Source of the DNA: Solirubrobacterales bacterium | GTDB lineage: Bacteria > Actinomycetota > Thermoleophilia > Solirubrobacterales > Solirubrobacteraceae | Assembly (NCBI GenBank): GCA_003132505.1 | Contig: PKXY01000042.1 | Coordinates: forward strand, 1,084-57,311 | Direction: 5' to 3' | Length of the DNA stretch: 56,228 nt | In this document: piece after piece, positions 1 to 10,993 of the stretch | Layout: every line of letters begins with the position of its first letter | Numbering within the stretch: position 1 is the first letter of the stretch | The notes under the pieces: model-generated | What the model saw: the letters and a program-made list of their open reading frames with translations, nothing else | Database searches by the model: none | What the model was told of the DNA's origin: nothing | Position numbers and translations under genes: made by a program

Positions 1-584
1 CCGGCGCCGCCCGAGGCGAGGATCACGTTCTTTGCCACGAATGTCTCCATCTGGCCGCTGCGGATGTCTCGTGCGACGACACCCACACACCTCCCGTCGT
101 CGTCAACTATCAGCGAGGTAACGAACCACTCCTCGAAGCGCTCGACCGAGCCGGAGTGCTTCATCAGCTGCTCGTAGAGCACGTGCAGGATGGCCTGCCC
201 GGTGATGTCGGCGACGTAGGCGGTGCGGTTTATCGACGCGCCGCCGAAGGCGCGCAGATCGAGCTCCCCCGCGTCGTTGCGATGGAATGTGACACCGATG
301 TGCTCGAGGTGCATCACCTCCCCCGGGGCCTCGCGGCACATCACCTCGATCGCGTCCTGGTCGCCGAGGAAGTCTGAGCCTTTCACCGTGTCGTAGGCGT
401 GAGAGCGCCAGTCGTCGGAAACGCTGATCGCCGCGTTGATCCCGCCTGCAGCCGCCACCGAGTGCGAGCGCACCGGGTGCACTTTGCTGATGATTGCAAC
501 GGAAACGCCGCCCTGGGCGGCGGCGAGTGCTGCGCGCTGGCCGGCTAGACCGGCGCCGATGATCAGGACGTCGTGTTGGGGCAT
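1..584 (-). CDS. sdhA: Succinate dehydrogenase/fumarate reductase flavoprotein subunit (3'-partial)
   Basis: The gene runs off the left edge; about 195 N-terminal codons are present. This subunit of the membrane-bound TCA-cycle enzyme oxidises succinate and passes electrons through iron-sulfur clusters to quinone. Residues 5-15 ([11 protein letters not shown]) are the FAD dinucleotide-binding loop. [12 protein letters not shown] holds His41, the position that normally binds FAD covalently (HSxxAxGG pattern). A later ITGQAI segment also fits the family. The ATG start places the Rossmann loop at the expected distance; only a weak GGAA precedes it. It lies 21 nt after the M50 protease gene on the same strand, and icd and mdh diverge close by, giving a TCA-cycle neighbourhood. 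FrdA cannot be separated from SdhA with half the protein. Confidence 0.9.
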   Translation of the reverse strand, partial: MPQHDVLIIGAGLAGQRAALAAAQGGVSVAIISKVHPVRSHSVAAAGGINAAISVSDDWRSHAYDTVKGSDFLGDQDAIEVMCREAPGEVMHLEHIGVTFHRNDAGELDLRAFGGASINRTAYVADITGQAILHVLYEQLMKHSGSVERFEEWFVTSLIVDDDGRCVGVVARDIRSGQMETFVAKNVILASGGA

Positions 585-605
585 TTCCGGTTGCTGCCCG
601 GGACT

Positions 606-1760
606 CTATACGCCAGCTGGGGCGCCGAGCGCAGCCCGGATCGCTTGCAGCGTGACGACGCCCTGCAACACGCCCTCCGAGTCGACCGCAACCACCGCCC
701 CGAGCAGCCGCAGCCCCTCCGAGCCGAGCAGCGACTCGAGGCTCGCCGATGTGTCGATCCGCCAGGGCGGAGCGTCGTCGCTGGCCTCCGCGGCCGTGAG
801 CGCCGGTCGTCCACCGGCCAGCTCCTGCGTGACGCGCTCGCGTCTCAGCAGGCCAAGATAGTGCCCGGTCTCGTCTACCACGGCAAACCAGGGCCAGCGA
901 TGTCGCACGAAGAAGTCCTCCTCGACATCGAGCAACGGCGTCCGTCCCGGGATCGTCAGCGGGTGCGTGTCCATGATGTCAGTGACCTTCACGTCGCGGA
1001 GACGCTCAGCGAGCCTGCTCTGCACGACAGCCCGGCGAGCGGCCTGCTCGAGGAACAGCCCGATCAGAACCAGCCACACTCCGTCAAGCCACGAGCTGCG
1101 TGCGGCCACGAAGACGCCGGTGGCCATTACCAGCAGGCCGAAGGCTTGACCGGTCCGTGCGGTGGCGCGTGCGGCGCGGTTGCGGTCACCGGTGGCGCGC
1201 CAGACGAACGCCTCAGCGATCCGACCGCCGTCGAGCGGGAACGCCGGCAGCAGGTTGAACACGAGCAGGAAGCAGTTGATCAGCGCGAGCCAGCTCAACA
1301 GGGCGACCGGCGCGCTGACGTGCAGGTTGGTGTTAAACAGCGCCACGTCGACGAGCCGGCGGAGGCTGGTGAAGAGCAGCCCAGCGAGGATGCACAACAC
1401 GGTGATCGCGGCTGTGACCGCGGGACCGGCAGCGGCCAGGCTTGCTTCGCCCAGCGGTGTGTCGATCTCGCCACGAGTGCGCGTGAAGCCGCCCAAGAGC
1501 CAGAGGTCGATGCCGTCGACCTGCAATCCGAGCCGGCGCGCAACCAGCGCGTGACCCAGCTCATGCGCAAGCAGTGAGACGAAGAACAGCAGCGTGCTGA
1601 GAACCGCGACGATGAACGCCTGCGAGCTGCTCGGAAGGATCTGCGCGAAGTAGTCGCGCAGAACGAAGATCACGACGAACAGCACGATGAACCAGCTCCA
1701 CTCGATCCCGACGCGAATGCCGAAGACCCGCGCGAGCTGGACGTTGTCGCGACGCTGCAC
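606..1760 (-). CDS. Site-2-type M50 zinc metalloprotease with C-terminal CBS pair
   Basis: Polytopic intramembrane zinc protease of 384 aa. HELGH (residues 66-70) supplies two zinc-binding histidines and the catalytic Glu67, and NLLPAFPLDGG (residues 169-179) supplies the third ligand, Asp177. Hydrophobic segments lie around residues 22-38, 47-65, 108-130, 150-172 and 207-232. The last 140 residues look like a tandem CBS module (TDIMDTHPLTIPGRTPLLDVEE and a second copy near the C terminus), which in this subfamily binds nucleotides. Such proteases typically cleave membrane-anchored anti-sigma factors or regulators; the substrate here is unknown. The start is GTG with no Shine-Dalgarno, but a TACCAT hexamer lies 6 nt upstream. 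It diverges from icd. Confidence 0.9.
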   Translation of the reverse strand: MQRRDNVQLARVFGIRVGIEWSWFIVLFVVIFVLRDYFAQILPSSSQAFIVAVLSTLLFFVSLLAHELGHALVARRLGLQVDGIDLWLLGGFTRTRGEIDTPLGEASLAAAGPAVTAAITVLCILAGLLFTSLRRLVDVALFNTNLHVSAPVALLSWLALINCFLLVFNLLPAFPLDGGRIAEAFVWRATGDRNRAARATARTGQAFGLLVMATGVFVAARSSWLDGVWLVLIGLFLEQAARRAVVQSRLAERLRDVKVTDIMDTHPLTIPGRTPLLDVEEDFFVRHRWPWFAVVDETGHYLGLLRRERVTQELAGGRPALTAAEASDDAPPWRIDTSASLESLLGSEGLRLLGAVVAVDSEGVLQGVVTLQAIRAALGAPAGV

Positions 1761-1766
1761 GTCCTA

Positions 1767-1772
1767 ATGGTA
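1767..1772 (-). promoter_or_regulatory. -10-like element of the M50 protease gene
   Basis: Read on the minus strand the hexamer is TACCAT, ending 6 nt before the GTG start. It supports a leaderless transcript. No convincing -35 was seen. Confidence 0.45.
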
Positions 1773-1893
1773 AGGGCGGCCGGCGGACAGTGGGCGCTCC
1801 GCGCCTGCTCGGGCGTTGCGGCGCGCCGGCGTCCAGGTGGGTAGCATCGCGCCTGCCGATGGAGCCAAAACGGGCGAACGAAAGGAACCGCAA

Positions 1894-3968
<2,075 letters not shown>

Positions 3969-3980
3969 GTGCCGCCGGCA

Positions 3981-4012
3981 GCCCTCATCCCCACCGTGCC
4001 AGGGATGAGGGC
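3981..4012. terminator. Perfect hairpin between convergent genes
   Basis: Arms GCCCTCATCCC and GGGATGAGGGC are an 11-bp perfect inverted repeat with a 10-nt loop. It lies just after mdh and before the end of the convergent gene at 4029. No U-tract follows on either strand, so it is a likely bidirectional, U-less terminator or mRNA 3'-end stabiliser. Confidence 0.7.
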
Positions 4013-4028
4013 GGTCATTACGGTCGTG

Positions 4029-4412
4029 TCAGCTGGGGAACCAGCCGCGGCCGCGCTTGGCGATCTTGCTGTCGCGCTCGAGGCCGGGGAGCACGCGGTA
4101 TAGGTAGTTCTGCTTGATGCCCATCGCGCCGGCGATCTCACTTGTCGTGATGCCGGGGCGTGCCTTGACCAATTCGAGCGCCTGCAGCGCCCGCGTACCG
4201 CTTCCGCGCGGGCGTCCGCGGCGGCGCGGCGGCGCGGAGCTTGCCGCAGCGCGCGTCGTGCGTGTGCGTCGAACCGTCGTGCGCGACCTGCCCGGCAGGC
4301 CGGCGAGCGCCGTCTGCGCCGCCTCGAGCTGGCGATACTCAGCTATCAGCGGTTCGAGCTCGCGCATCCTGCCGGCGATCTCCTTCCGCTTGGTGTCCAG
4401 AAAATCACTCAC
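4029..4412 (-). CDS. Small DNA-binding protein: coiled coil, AT-hook-like linker, winged helix
   Basis: A 127-aa basic protein. Residues 1-37 are a heptad-like charged helix (probable dimerisation). Residues 41-75 are rich in Arg, Thr and Ala with RRRGRPRG (63-70), an AT-hook core. Residues 75-127 look like a winged helix-turn-helix ([40 protein letters not shown]). It is probably a nucleoid-associated or regulatory protein; no known family name is certain. The start is GTG, preceded by AAAGG at 9 nt, within a transcript of about 45 nt leader from a good TATAAT box. It converges with mdh. Confidence 0.75.
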   Translation of the reverse strand: MSDFLDTKRKEIAGRMRELEPLIAEYRQLEAAQTALAGLPGRSRTTVRRTRTTRAAASSAPPRRRGRPRGSGTRALQALELVKARPGITTSEIAGAMGIKQNYLYRVLPGLERDSKIAKRGRGWFPS

Positions 4413-4847
4413 GAAATCAACCTTTCTTGTGCCCTCGGGGAGGCGTGAATTTCACTACTGACATTATACGATGTGTCCCTCTGATTCGCCCCCTCGGAGA
4501 GGAATCTTGCGACAGCCCCGTCGAGCGGGAGGGATCCGCGCGCCAGCCGTTTGATTGAGGTGCGACGAGGATCGCTCTTTGGCCGCCGTGCGTGGCGCAT
4601 TGGCGGATCCTGTGATTGTGCACGCCCCGGTCTGACGGTCCGTCAAACACACGCTAAACGCGTAGATTCTCTGTTTGCGTACGACGTACGCTTACGATAG
4701 GAAAGAAAAGAACCAGTCTATTTGCAGGTGATTCCGCGGCCTGAAATCGTTTTCTTCGGCATTTGCGGGAAGCAGACTTGTGGCCGTCGCGGCCTACTGG
4801 TTTGATGCCCGCGGTCGTCGTTCGAGAAGAGATCCGGAGGGAAGTAC
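4413..4847. other. Long AT-richer intergenic region with two short palindromes
   Basis: I see no gene here. It lies upstream of two divergent genes and is clearly poorer in GC than its surroundings. It holds TGACGGTCCGTCA (4633-4645) and GCGTACGACGTACGC (4677-4691), both perfect inverted repeats with a central base or triplet. A TACGAT hexamer (4693-4698) could be a -10 for the downstream Cys-rich gene, leaving a leader of about 140 nt. Short complementary GGCC blocks occur in that leader, but I recognise no riboswitch class. Confidence 0.5.
4463..4468 (-). promoter_or_regulatory. -10 element TATAAT of the AT-hook protein gene
   Basis: A perfect TATAAT on the minus strand, in an AT-richer patch about 50 nt before the GTG start. 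No TTGACA-like -35 is visible at 17 nt. Confidence 0.5.
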
Positions 4848-5072
4848 GTGTCGCGTAGCGCTGCCCGCAAGCCGAGCTGTGAGGATTGCTACTTCGGTCG
4901 CAACCTACTCTGTGCGCTGCCGGAGCCGCAGCCCTGTGCGACATTCCGGCCGAACCATCCTGACGGCCTGCGCCCGCCGCAGCAGCTCCGCTTCGTCTTC
5001 CGCAGCGAGCGGCGAACTCGTGCGGTCTGGGCGTTTCCGACCGCGCAGGAGCAAGCCGCGCTACACGCGTAG
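4848..5072 (+). CDS. Small Cys-rich protein of unknown function
   Basis: A 74-aa protein starting at GTG, with a strong GGAGGG 5-6 nt upstream, so I take it as real. The N-terminal third has Cys11, Cys14, Cys22 and Cys30 (C-x2-C-x7-C-x7-C) within CEDCYFGRNLLCAL and QPCATFRP, a plausible metal-binding knuckle. The rest is Arg- and Pro-rich without a membrane segment. I do not recognise a named family. It has the longest and most AT-rich upstream region in this part of the window, and cheY follows about 350 nt later. Confidence 0.65.
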   Translation: MSRSAARKPSCEDCYFGRNLLCALPEPQPCATFRPNHPDGLRPPQQLRFVFRSERRTRAVWAFPTAQEQAALHA

Positions 5073-5149
5073 CGCGGTGCTCGCTCGACAGCCTCAGAGT
5101 CGCGGGCAACCGAACCATGCCGGCGTTCGCGGCGCGAGGGACTGCCTAA

Positions 5150-5347
5150 GTGTCTGTGTCCTCTTCAGGTGCGCTGAGCGCTGCCGATGATGCCCTGAGT
5201 GCGGTGGCGGGCGCCGCCTCGCCACGCCATCAGGAGGATCTGCACTTGAAGGCCGCACGGATCAACAGGCGCAACACGCTTTCGCTCACCTCCGCGAGCG
5301 GCTCGGTGGCGCTCGCCCTCGCCGCCGAAGCCGAGCAAACGCGATGA
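5150..5347 (+). CDS. Doubtful small ORF
   Basis: A 65-codon frame from GTG. An internal TTG at 5246 has AGGAGG 6 nt upstream and would give only 33 codons. Its stop overlaps the ATG of a 32-codon frame that runs over the cheY start. Composition is Ala/Ser-rich and I recognise nothing. It may be leader peptides before cheY or simply non-coding; a rival minus-strand frame covers 5230-5430. Apart from this, I see nothing in 5073-5423. Confidence 0.2.
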   Translation: MSVSSSGALSAADDALSAVAGAASPRHQEDLHLKAARINRRNTLSLTSASGSVALALAAEAEQTR

Positions 5348-5423
5348 GCGCGCCGGAGAGCACGCGCCAGATCGTCGTCGTCGGCCTCGGCGAGGAGGCT
5401 GACGTAACGGAAGGGGGTGTTCG

Positions 5424-5783
5424 ATGGCAAGAGTGCTCGTAGTCGACGATGCGCTGTTCATGCGCAAGGTCGTGTCCGATGCGATCGTCGCCGGCGGTCA
5501 CGAAGTGATCGGCGAAGCCTCGAACGGCCATGAAGCGGTCGCCCGCTTCATGGAGCTGCGTCCGGACCTAACGACGCTTGACATCGCGATGCCGGAGAAG
5601 GACGGACTGACGGCGCTGCGCGAGATAATCGCGCTCGATCCGTCTGCGCGCGTCGTCATGTGCTCCGCGCTCGGCCAGGAGAGCAAGGTGCTCGAGGCGA
5701 TGAAGGCCGGCGCGAAGTACTTCGTCGTCAAGCCATTCGAGGAGTCGCGCCTGATCGCCGCGCTGAACAAGGCGATCGCCTAG
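5424..5783 (+). CDS. CheY-like single-domain response regulator
   Basis: A stand-alone receiver domain (119 aa). The acidic pair Asp8/Asp9, phospho-acceptor Asp53 (TLDIAMPEKDG), Ser81 in the Thr/Ser switch position (MCSALGQ) and Lys103 in VVKPF are all present, so it should be phosphorylated and bind Mg2+. There is no output domain, so it acts by protein contact as CheY does in motility or as a phosphorelay intermediate. GGAAGGGGG lies about 6 nt before the ATG. No chemotaxis or flagellar gene is adjacent; csrA at 30.5 kb is the only other hint of motility. The partner kinase is not identifiable. Confidence 0.9.
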   Translation: MARVLVVDDALFMRKVVSDAIVAGGHEVIGEASNGHEAVARFMELRPDLTTLDIAMPEKDGLTALREIIALDPSARVVMCSALGQESKVLEAMKAGAKYFVVKPFEESRLIAALNKAIA

Positions 5784-5914
5784 ATGGTTGACTCTGCAAC
5801 CGCAGTCCGTTGCTGCGCCCGCAGTCAGCATGCCTTGCGGACTCGACCAGGGAGTCAGCCATCTCGTCAGCCTGATCGCACGGATTTCAGGTCGGACGGG
5901 AAACGGCAGCGAGC

Positions 5915-5920
5915 TATAGT
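5915..5920 (+). promoter_or_regulatory. -10-like TATAGT before the EP-repeat gene
   Basis: The hexamer ends 8 nt before the ATG and no Shine-Dalgarno fits, which suggests a leaderless mRNA. Confidence 0.5.
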
Positions 5921-5928
5921 GGGCGGGG

Positions 5929-6981
<1,053 letters not shown>

Positions 6982-6988
6982 GCCCGCC

Positions 6989-8347
6989 CTAAGCTGCGAG
7001 CTTCGGGGTACTCCACGGCGCGGCGAGTCGGTGCTCAATCTGCTGGGCGAGCCCCTCGATCGGGACGCGCTCCTGCTGGAGTGAATCGCGCTCGCGCAAT
7101 GTGACGGTCTTCTCAGCGATCGACTCGTGGTCGATCGTCACGCACCATGGCGTGCCGATCTCGTCCTGGCGGCGGTAGCGGCGGCCTATCGATCCGCCCT
7201 CGTCGTACTCGGCCTGAACGCTGCCGCGCAGCGCATGGAACACGCTGGTCGCCAGCTCGGGCTGGCCGTCCTTGCGCAGCAGCGGCAGCACAGCAACCTT
7301 GATCGGCGCGAGTCGCGGGTGCAGCCTGAGCACGGTCCGGACCTCGCCCTCGATCTCCTCCTCGTCGTAGGCGTCCGCGAGGAACGCCAGTGTCGCCCGA
7401 TCAGCCCCCGCCGCAGGCTCGATCACGTGCGGGACGTAGCGCTCCTTTGTCTGCTGGTCGTAATACTCGAGCGTCTCGCCCGAGAACTCGGCGTGCTGGC
7501 GCAGGTCGAAATCGCCACGGTTGGCGATTCCCTCGAGCTCGGACCAGCCGATCGGGAACAGGTACTCCACGTCGCTCGTCTGGCTCGAGTAGTGCGACAG
7601 CTCGCGGGGCTCGTGCGGGCGCAGGCGCAGATGGTCGCCGCGAATCCCCAGCTCGAGGTACCAGTCGCGGCGCGCTGCCGTCCAATAATCGAACCACTTC
7701 GACGCCTCGCTCGGCGGGACGAAGAACTCCATCTCCATCTGCTCGAACTCGCGCGTGCGAAAGATGAAATTGCCGGGCGTGATCTCGTTGCGAAACGACT
7801 TGCCGACCTGAGCGATCCCGAATGGCGGCTTCTTGCGCGCGAACTGCAGGACGTTCTTAAAGTTGACGAAGATCCCCTGCGCGGTCTCGGGTCGCAGATA
7901 CACGGTCGCCCCGCTCTCCTTCACCGGCCCGATCGTCGTCTCGAACATCAGGTTGAACTCGCGCGCCTCCGTCAGGTCACAGTCGGGCGTCTCACCGGGG
8001 TGCTTCGACGGGCGCTGGCCGCACGCGAGCTGCTCGAGATGGTCGGCGCGGAAGCGCTGCTTGCAGAAGCGGCAGTCGACGAGCGGATCAGTGAAGTTCG
8101 CGAGGTGACCCGAGGCCTCCCAGGTTCGCGGGTGCTGGATGATCGCCGAGTCGATCGCGACGATGTCGTCGCGCTCCTGCAGCATCGCGCGCCACCAGGC
8201 GCTCTTGACGGCCGTCTTCAGCAGCACGCCGTAATGGCCGTAGTCGTACGTCGATCCGACCCCGCCGTAGATCTCCGAGCTCGGAAAGATGAAGCCGCGC
8301 CGCTTGCACAGCGAGACGAGCTTGTCCATCGTGACGGCGTCCTCCAC
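6989..8347 (-). CDS. glyS: Glycyl-tRNA synthetase, alpha2 type
   Basis: Class II synthetase that charges tRNA-Gly. The single-chain homodimeric form is shown by the N-terminal LVSLCKRRGFIFPSSEIYGG, by FNLMFETTIGP and YLRPETAQGIFVNF (motif 1/2 region), by FRNEITPGNFIFRTREFEQMEMEFF (motif 2) and by a C-terminal anticodon-binding domain starting near APIKVAVLPLLRK. A Cys-rich insertion (CRFCKQRF ... CGQRP) may bind zinc. I chose GTG 8347 because a TACGAT box lies 8 nt upstream, as at other leaderless genes; ATG 8329 (MDKLVSL) with GGAGG 11 nt upstream is the alternative, six codons shorter. It ends 7 nt from the convergent EP-repeat gene. Confidence 0.95.
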   Translation of the reverse strand: MEDAVTMDKLVSLCKRRGFIFPSSEIYGGVGSTYDYGHYGVLLKTAVKSAWWRAMLQERDDIVAIDSAIIQHPRTWEASGHLANFTDPLVDCRFCKQRFRADHLEQLACGQRPSKHPGETPDCDLTEAREFNLMFETTIGPVKESGATVYLRPETAQGIFVNFKNVLQFARKKPPFGIAQVGKSFRNEITPGNFIFRTREFEQMEMEFFVPPSEASKWFDYWTAARRDWYLELGIRGDHLRLRPHEPRELSHYSSQTSDVEYLFPIGWSELEGIANRGDFDLRQHAEFSGETLEYYDQQTKERYVPHVIEPAAGADRATLAFLADAYDEEEIEGEVRTVLRLHPRLAPIKVAVLPLLRKDGQPELATSVFHALRGSVQAEYDEGGSIGRRYRRQDEIGTPWCVTIDHESIAEKTVTLRERDSLQQERVPIEGLAQQIEHRLAAPWSTPKLAA

Positions 8348-8355
8348 GGGCGCGC

Positions 8356-8361
8356 ATCGTA
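8356..8361 (-). promoter_or_regulatory. -10-like TACGAT before glyS
   Basis: On the minus strand, TACGAT ends 8 nt before a GTG that extends the GlyRS frame by six codons. It decides that start choice. Confidence 0.45.
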
Positions 8362-8416
8362 GCCCGCCACCCGCGCGGACGCCCGCGGCGCCGCCGGCCA
8401 CGGCCGCGGCGCCTCC

Positions 8417-8422
8417 TATGAT
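8417..8422 (+). promoter_or_regulatory. -10-like TATGAT before the FmdB-type gene
   Basis: It ends 8 nt before the GTG of the FmdB-type protein, the start expected from the family N terminus (xPxYEYRC). A leaderless transcript is likely. Confidence 0.55.
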
Positions 8423-8430
8423 TGACGGCA

Positions 8431-8763
8431 GTGCCGGTCTACGAATACCGCTGCAGTAAGGGCCATCGCTTCGAGGCGATCCAGAGCATGAGCGACGCGC
8501 CACTCGAGCTCTGCGAGGTCTGCGGCGCCCCGGTGCAGCGCGTCATGCACTCGCCGGCGGTGCATTTCAAGGGCAGCGGCTTCTACAACACCGACTACGG
8601 GACCCGCAACCGCCAGCGCGAGAAAGCCGGGGCCGAGGCTGCCGCGAGCGACGCGAAGGCCACCAAGGCCGACGGCGGCGGCGAGAGCAAGCCCGCCGAC
8701 GGCAAGCCCGCCGCCGACAAGCCAAAGACCGAGAAGGTGGCGACCAAGAAGAAGGACGACTGA
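8431..8763 (+). CDS. FmdB-family zinc ribbon protein
   Basis: 110 aa. The N terminus VPVYEYRCSKGHRFEAIQ with CEVCGAPVQRVMHSPAVHFKGSGFY matches the FmdB/CxxC_CXXC_SSSS regulatory-protein family, with two Cys pairs (one as C-x2-H-like) forming a zinc ribbon and the usual KGSGFYNTDY end. After residue 60 it carries an Ala/Lys/Asp-rich low-complexity tail ending KKKDD. The family's role is unclear; it was named for a putative regulator of formamidase genes. GTG 8431 is chosen because it aligns with the family start. It converges with the LCP gene. Confidence 0.85.
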   Translation: MPVYEYRCSKGHRFEAIQSMSDAPLELCEVCGAPVQRVMHSPAVHFKGSGFYNTDYGTRNRQREKAGAEAAASDAKATKADGGGESKPADGKPAADKPKTEKVATKKKDD

Positions 8764-8804
8764 CCGGGTGTTCGCATCGCGCGCCCGCTGCACGTTGCCG
8801 CATC

Positions 8805-9953
8805 TCAGCCGTCGAGGAACTTCGCGACGTCCGCGTGGATCGCCGTCGGCGTGATCGTCAAGTAGTCGCCCTGGCTCGGCGAGTACCCGCTCCCGGTGGG
8901 ATAGAGCACGGTCGTGCTGCCGGTGCCGAACATCGTTAGCGACGCCGCGACGGCCGCGAGCGTTGGCGCGCCCATGTCGGTCTCGAGTGTCTGTGGCGTG
9001 TACCAGGCGATCCACGGCAGGTGAATGAACCCAGTGAGCGAGAAAGCCTGACTCTTCATGTCCTCGAGCAGTGCCTGCTGGTTCTTCTCGCGCTGGATAT
9101 CGGTCCAGGCCGGGTCGCAGAGGTTTTCGCGGGTCTGTGCCAGCAGCAGTGCCTGCTCGCCGTCCAGGTGGTGAGTGCCGGCGGGCAAGTCGAGTGTGTA
9201 GCCGCCGTCGGCCGTGCCGCCGTCGATGTTGGAGTCGACGCATCCGCCCGTCCAGGTCACGCCACCCATTCCGTTGACGAGCGCCGAGAAGTTCGTGAAG
9301 TTGATCACGATCACGTGGTTGATCTTGATTCCGAGGAAGCTTCGGACCTCGCGGATCGCGAGTGCAGCCCCGCCGTAGTAGTACGCGGCATTGATCTTCT
9401 GCAGGCCGTACCCCGGCAGATCGACGAGCGTGTCGCGCGGAATCGACATCCGCGAGGTGTGCCCGCCGCCGGTACGGATCAGCATCATCGTGTCCGAGCG
9501 GACCGGGCCGCCCGACTCGCTGTCCTGTGACGCGCCGGGCTCCTTCAGACCTGGCGGTCGACCGTCGGTGCCCATCACGAGGATTGTCGTCGCCGAGAAC
9601 GGCGGCAGCCCGCCGCCGTTGAGCGCCGCTACCGCCGAAGCCGGCACGCCGGTTGCCGTCAGCGAGCTGATGAGGAACAGCACGATCGAGAGCCCGATCC
9701 AGACTCCGGCCAGCGCGGCCAGCAGCGTCAGCCAGCGCACCCAGCGCGGGCGCGACGTGCGGACGCGCCGTCGCCGCCACCGTCTGCGAGGCGGTTTCGC
9801 GGGGCGGCTCGGGTCGGGCCGGGGGAGGGCGGCCGTCGCGTCTTGCAGCTCGGCAAGGCCGGCCTCGGGGTCCTGTCGAGGGCGCGCGCGCAAGCCGCGC
9901 GAACTGCGGTAGCGCTTGTACTTCCCGCGCCCGGGATCGGGAGCTTCGACCAT
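8805..9953 (-). CDS. LytR-CpsA-Psr (LCP) family cell-wall glycopolymer transferase
   Basis: 382 aa, type II membrane protein. A long basic cytoplasmic tail (RRRWRRRRVR) is followed by a membrane helix at about residues 73-98 and an extracellular LCP domain: ILVMGTDGRPPG, SDTMMLIRTGGG, SRMSIPRDTLVDLPGYGLQKINAAYYYGG and INFTNFSALVNGMGGV. Conserved Arg and Asp residues that hold the polyprenyl-pyrophosphate substrate are present (SDTMM, IPRDT). LCP enzymes attach teichoic-acid-like or arabinogalactan-type polymers to peptidoglycan. ATG 9953 is used because the -10 element is only 10 nt away; upstream codons would lie across the promoter. It diverges from the ROK kinase with 25 bp between starts. 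Confidence 0.9.
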   Translation of the reverse strand: MVEAPDPGRGKYKRYRSSRGLRARPRQDPEAGLAELQDATAALPRPDPSRPAKPPRRRWRRRRVRTSRPRWVRWLTLLAALAGVWIGLSIVLFLISSLTATGVPASAVAALNGGGLPPFSATTILVMGTDGRPPGLKEPGASQDSESGGPVRSDTMMLIRTGGGHTSRMSIPRDTLVDLPGYGLQKINAAYYYGGAALAIREVRSFLGIKINHVIVINFTNFSALVNGMGGVTWTGGCVDSNIDGGTADGGYTLDLPAGTHHLDGEQALLLAQTRENLCDPAWTDIQREKNQQALLEDMKSQAFSLTGFIHLPWIAWYTPQTLETDMGAPTLAAVAASLTMFGTGSTTVLYPTGSGYSPSQGDYLTITPTAIHADVAKFLDG

Positions 9954-9963
9954 CAGAGCGCCG

Positions 9964-9971
9964 TCTATAGT
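9964..9971. promoter_or_regulatory. Symmetric bidirectional -10 element TCTATAGT
   Basis: Read forward it contains TATAGT, ending 7 nt before the ROK-kinase GTG. Read in reverse it contains TATAGA, ending 10 nt before the LCP ATG. The whole intergenic region is 25 bp, so both transcripts would be leaderless and start from one overlapping element. Confidence 0.6.
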
Positions 9972-9978
9972 GGCGGAG

Positions 9979-10950
9979 GTGCCGGCTGAATGCGTCATCG
10001 GGGTCGATCTCGGCGGCACCAAGGCGATCGCCGGAGCGGTCGACGCGAGCCTCGGTGTCCACTATCGCGCGCGTCGCGAGGTGCCAACCTCGGATCTCGC
10101 TTCCCTGCTTGAGACTCTGACCGAGCTCGTCGACGAGGTGCGCGCGGCGGTTGCGGGAGAGGTCGAGGGCGTCGGCTTCGGCATTCCCTGCCTGATCGAC
10201 CAGGACCGTGGGCTTGCGGCGTCGTCGGTGCATCTCCCGATCAACGGCGTCGCGTTCGCCGACGTAATGGCTGAGCGCATCGGGCTGCCGGTCTTCATGG
10301 ACAACGACGGCAACCTCGCGCTGCTTGCAGAGCATCGTGCCGGGGCGGCGCAGGGCGAGCGCAACGCCGTGATGCTGACGCTCGGGACCGGCATCGCCGG
10401 AGCGATCTTGATCGGCGGGGAGCTCTACCGTGGCTCGCAGGGAGCGGCCGGCGAGCTTGGCCACATGGTCGTCTGGGCCGACGGGCCGCCCTGCGGTCCC
10501 GGTTGTCCGAGCCGCGGCTGTCTCGAAGCGCTCGTCTCCGGTACGGCCCTGACGACGGCGGCGCTGGCGTTGGCGAGGCGCAGCCCGGCCAGCAGGCTCG
10601 GGCAGGCGCTCGCAGACGGGCGTGAGGTGAGCGGACCCCTGGTGACGGAGCTGGCATTCGACGGCGACGCGGACGCGCTTGCGTTGCTGGCGGAGCTCGG
10701 CGCGTGGCTCGGGATCGGGCTCGTCAACGTCGTCAACATCTTCGACCCCGACGTCGTCGTCATCGGCGGTGGCGTGATCGCTGCGGGCGAGCTGATCCTC
10801 GCCCCCGCCCGACGCGTGCTGGCAGAGCGCGCGCTTGCTCTGCCCGCGCAACACGCGCGGGTCCTCGGCGCATCCTTCGGCGCCGAATCCGGGATGCTCG
10901 GCGCTGCGGTATTCGCCCGCGACCGGCTGGACGAGCGGGTCCGAGCGTGA
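9979..10950 (+). CDS. ROK-family sugar kinase (glucokinase-like)
   Basis: 323 aa. VIGVDLGGTKAIAGAVD is the phosphate-1 ATP loop, PVFMDNDGNLALLAEH holds the catalytic Asp in the DND motif, MLTLGTGIAGAILI is the phosphate-2 loop, and GELGHMVV followed by CGPGCPSRGCLEAL is the ROK zinc motif (HxxGxxC-type cluster). It phosphorylates a hexose, most likely glucose; substrate cannot be fixed by eye. GTG 9979 is chosen from the -10 spacing and because the dinucleotide loop begins at residue 7. An upstream in-frame ATG at 9916 would overlap the divergent LCP gene. rsmI follows 43 nt later. Confidence 0.9.
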   Translation: MPAECVIGVDLGGTKAIAGAVDASLGVHYRARREVPTSDLASLLETLTELVDEVRAAVAGEVEGVGFGIPCLIDQDRGLAASSVHLPINGVAFADVMAERIGLPVFMDNDGNLALLAEHRAGAAQGERNAVMLTLGTGIAGAILIGGELYRGSQGAAGELGHMVVWADGPPCGPGCPSRGCLEALVSGTALTTAALALARRSPASRLGQALADGREVSGPLVTELAFDGDADALALLAELGAWLGIGLVNVVNIFDPDVVVIGGGVIAAGELILAPARRVLAERALALPAQHARVLGASFGAESGMLGAAVFARDRLDERVRA

Positions 10951-10993
10951 CGGCTGGAACAAGACAGGGCAGCGAACGCCGCCCGGAGGCGAT

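Noticed and set aside
4633-4691. Riboswitch in the long leader at 4.7 kb
   Set aside because: No match to a known riboswitch consensus; only short palindromes are visible.
5230-5430. Minus-strand ORF MPSNTPFRYVSLL...
   Set aside because: It would start inside cheY, overlapping its ATG, without a ribosome-binding site. I cannot exclude it, but the forward context is better.
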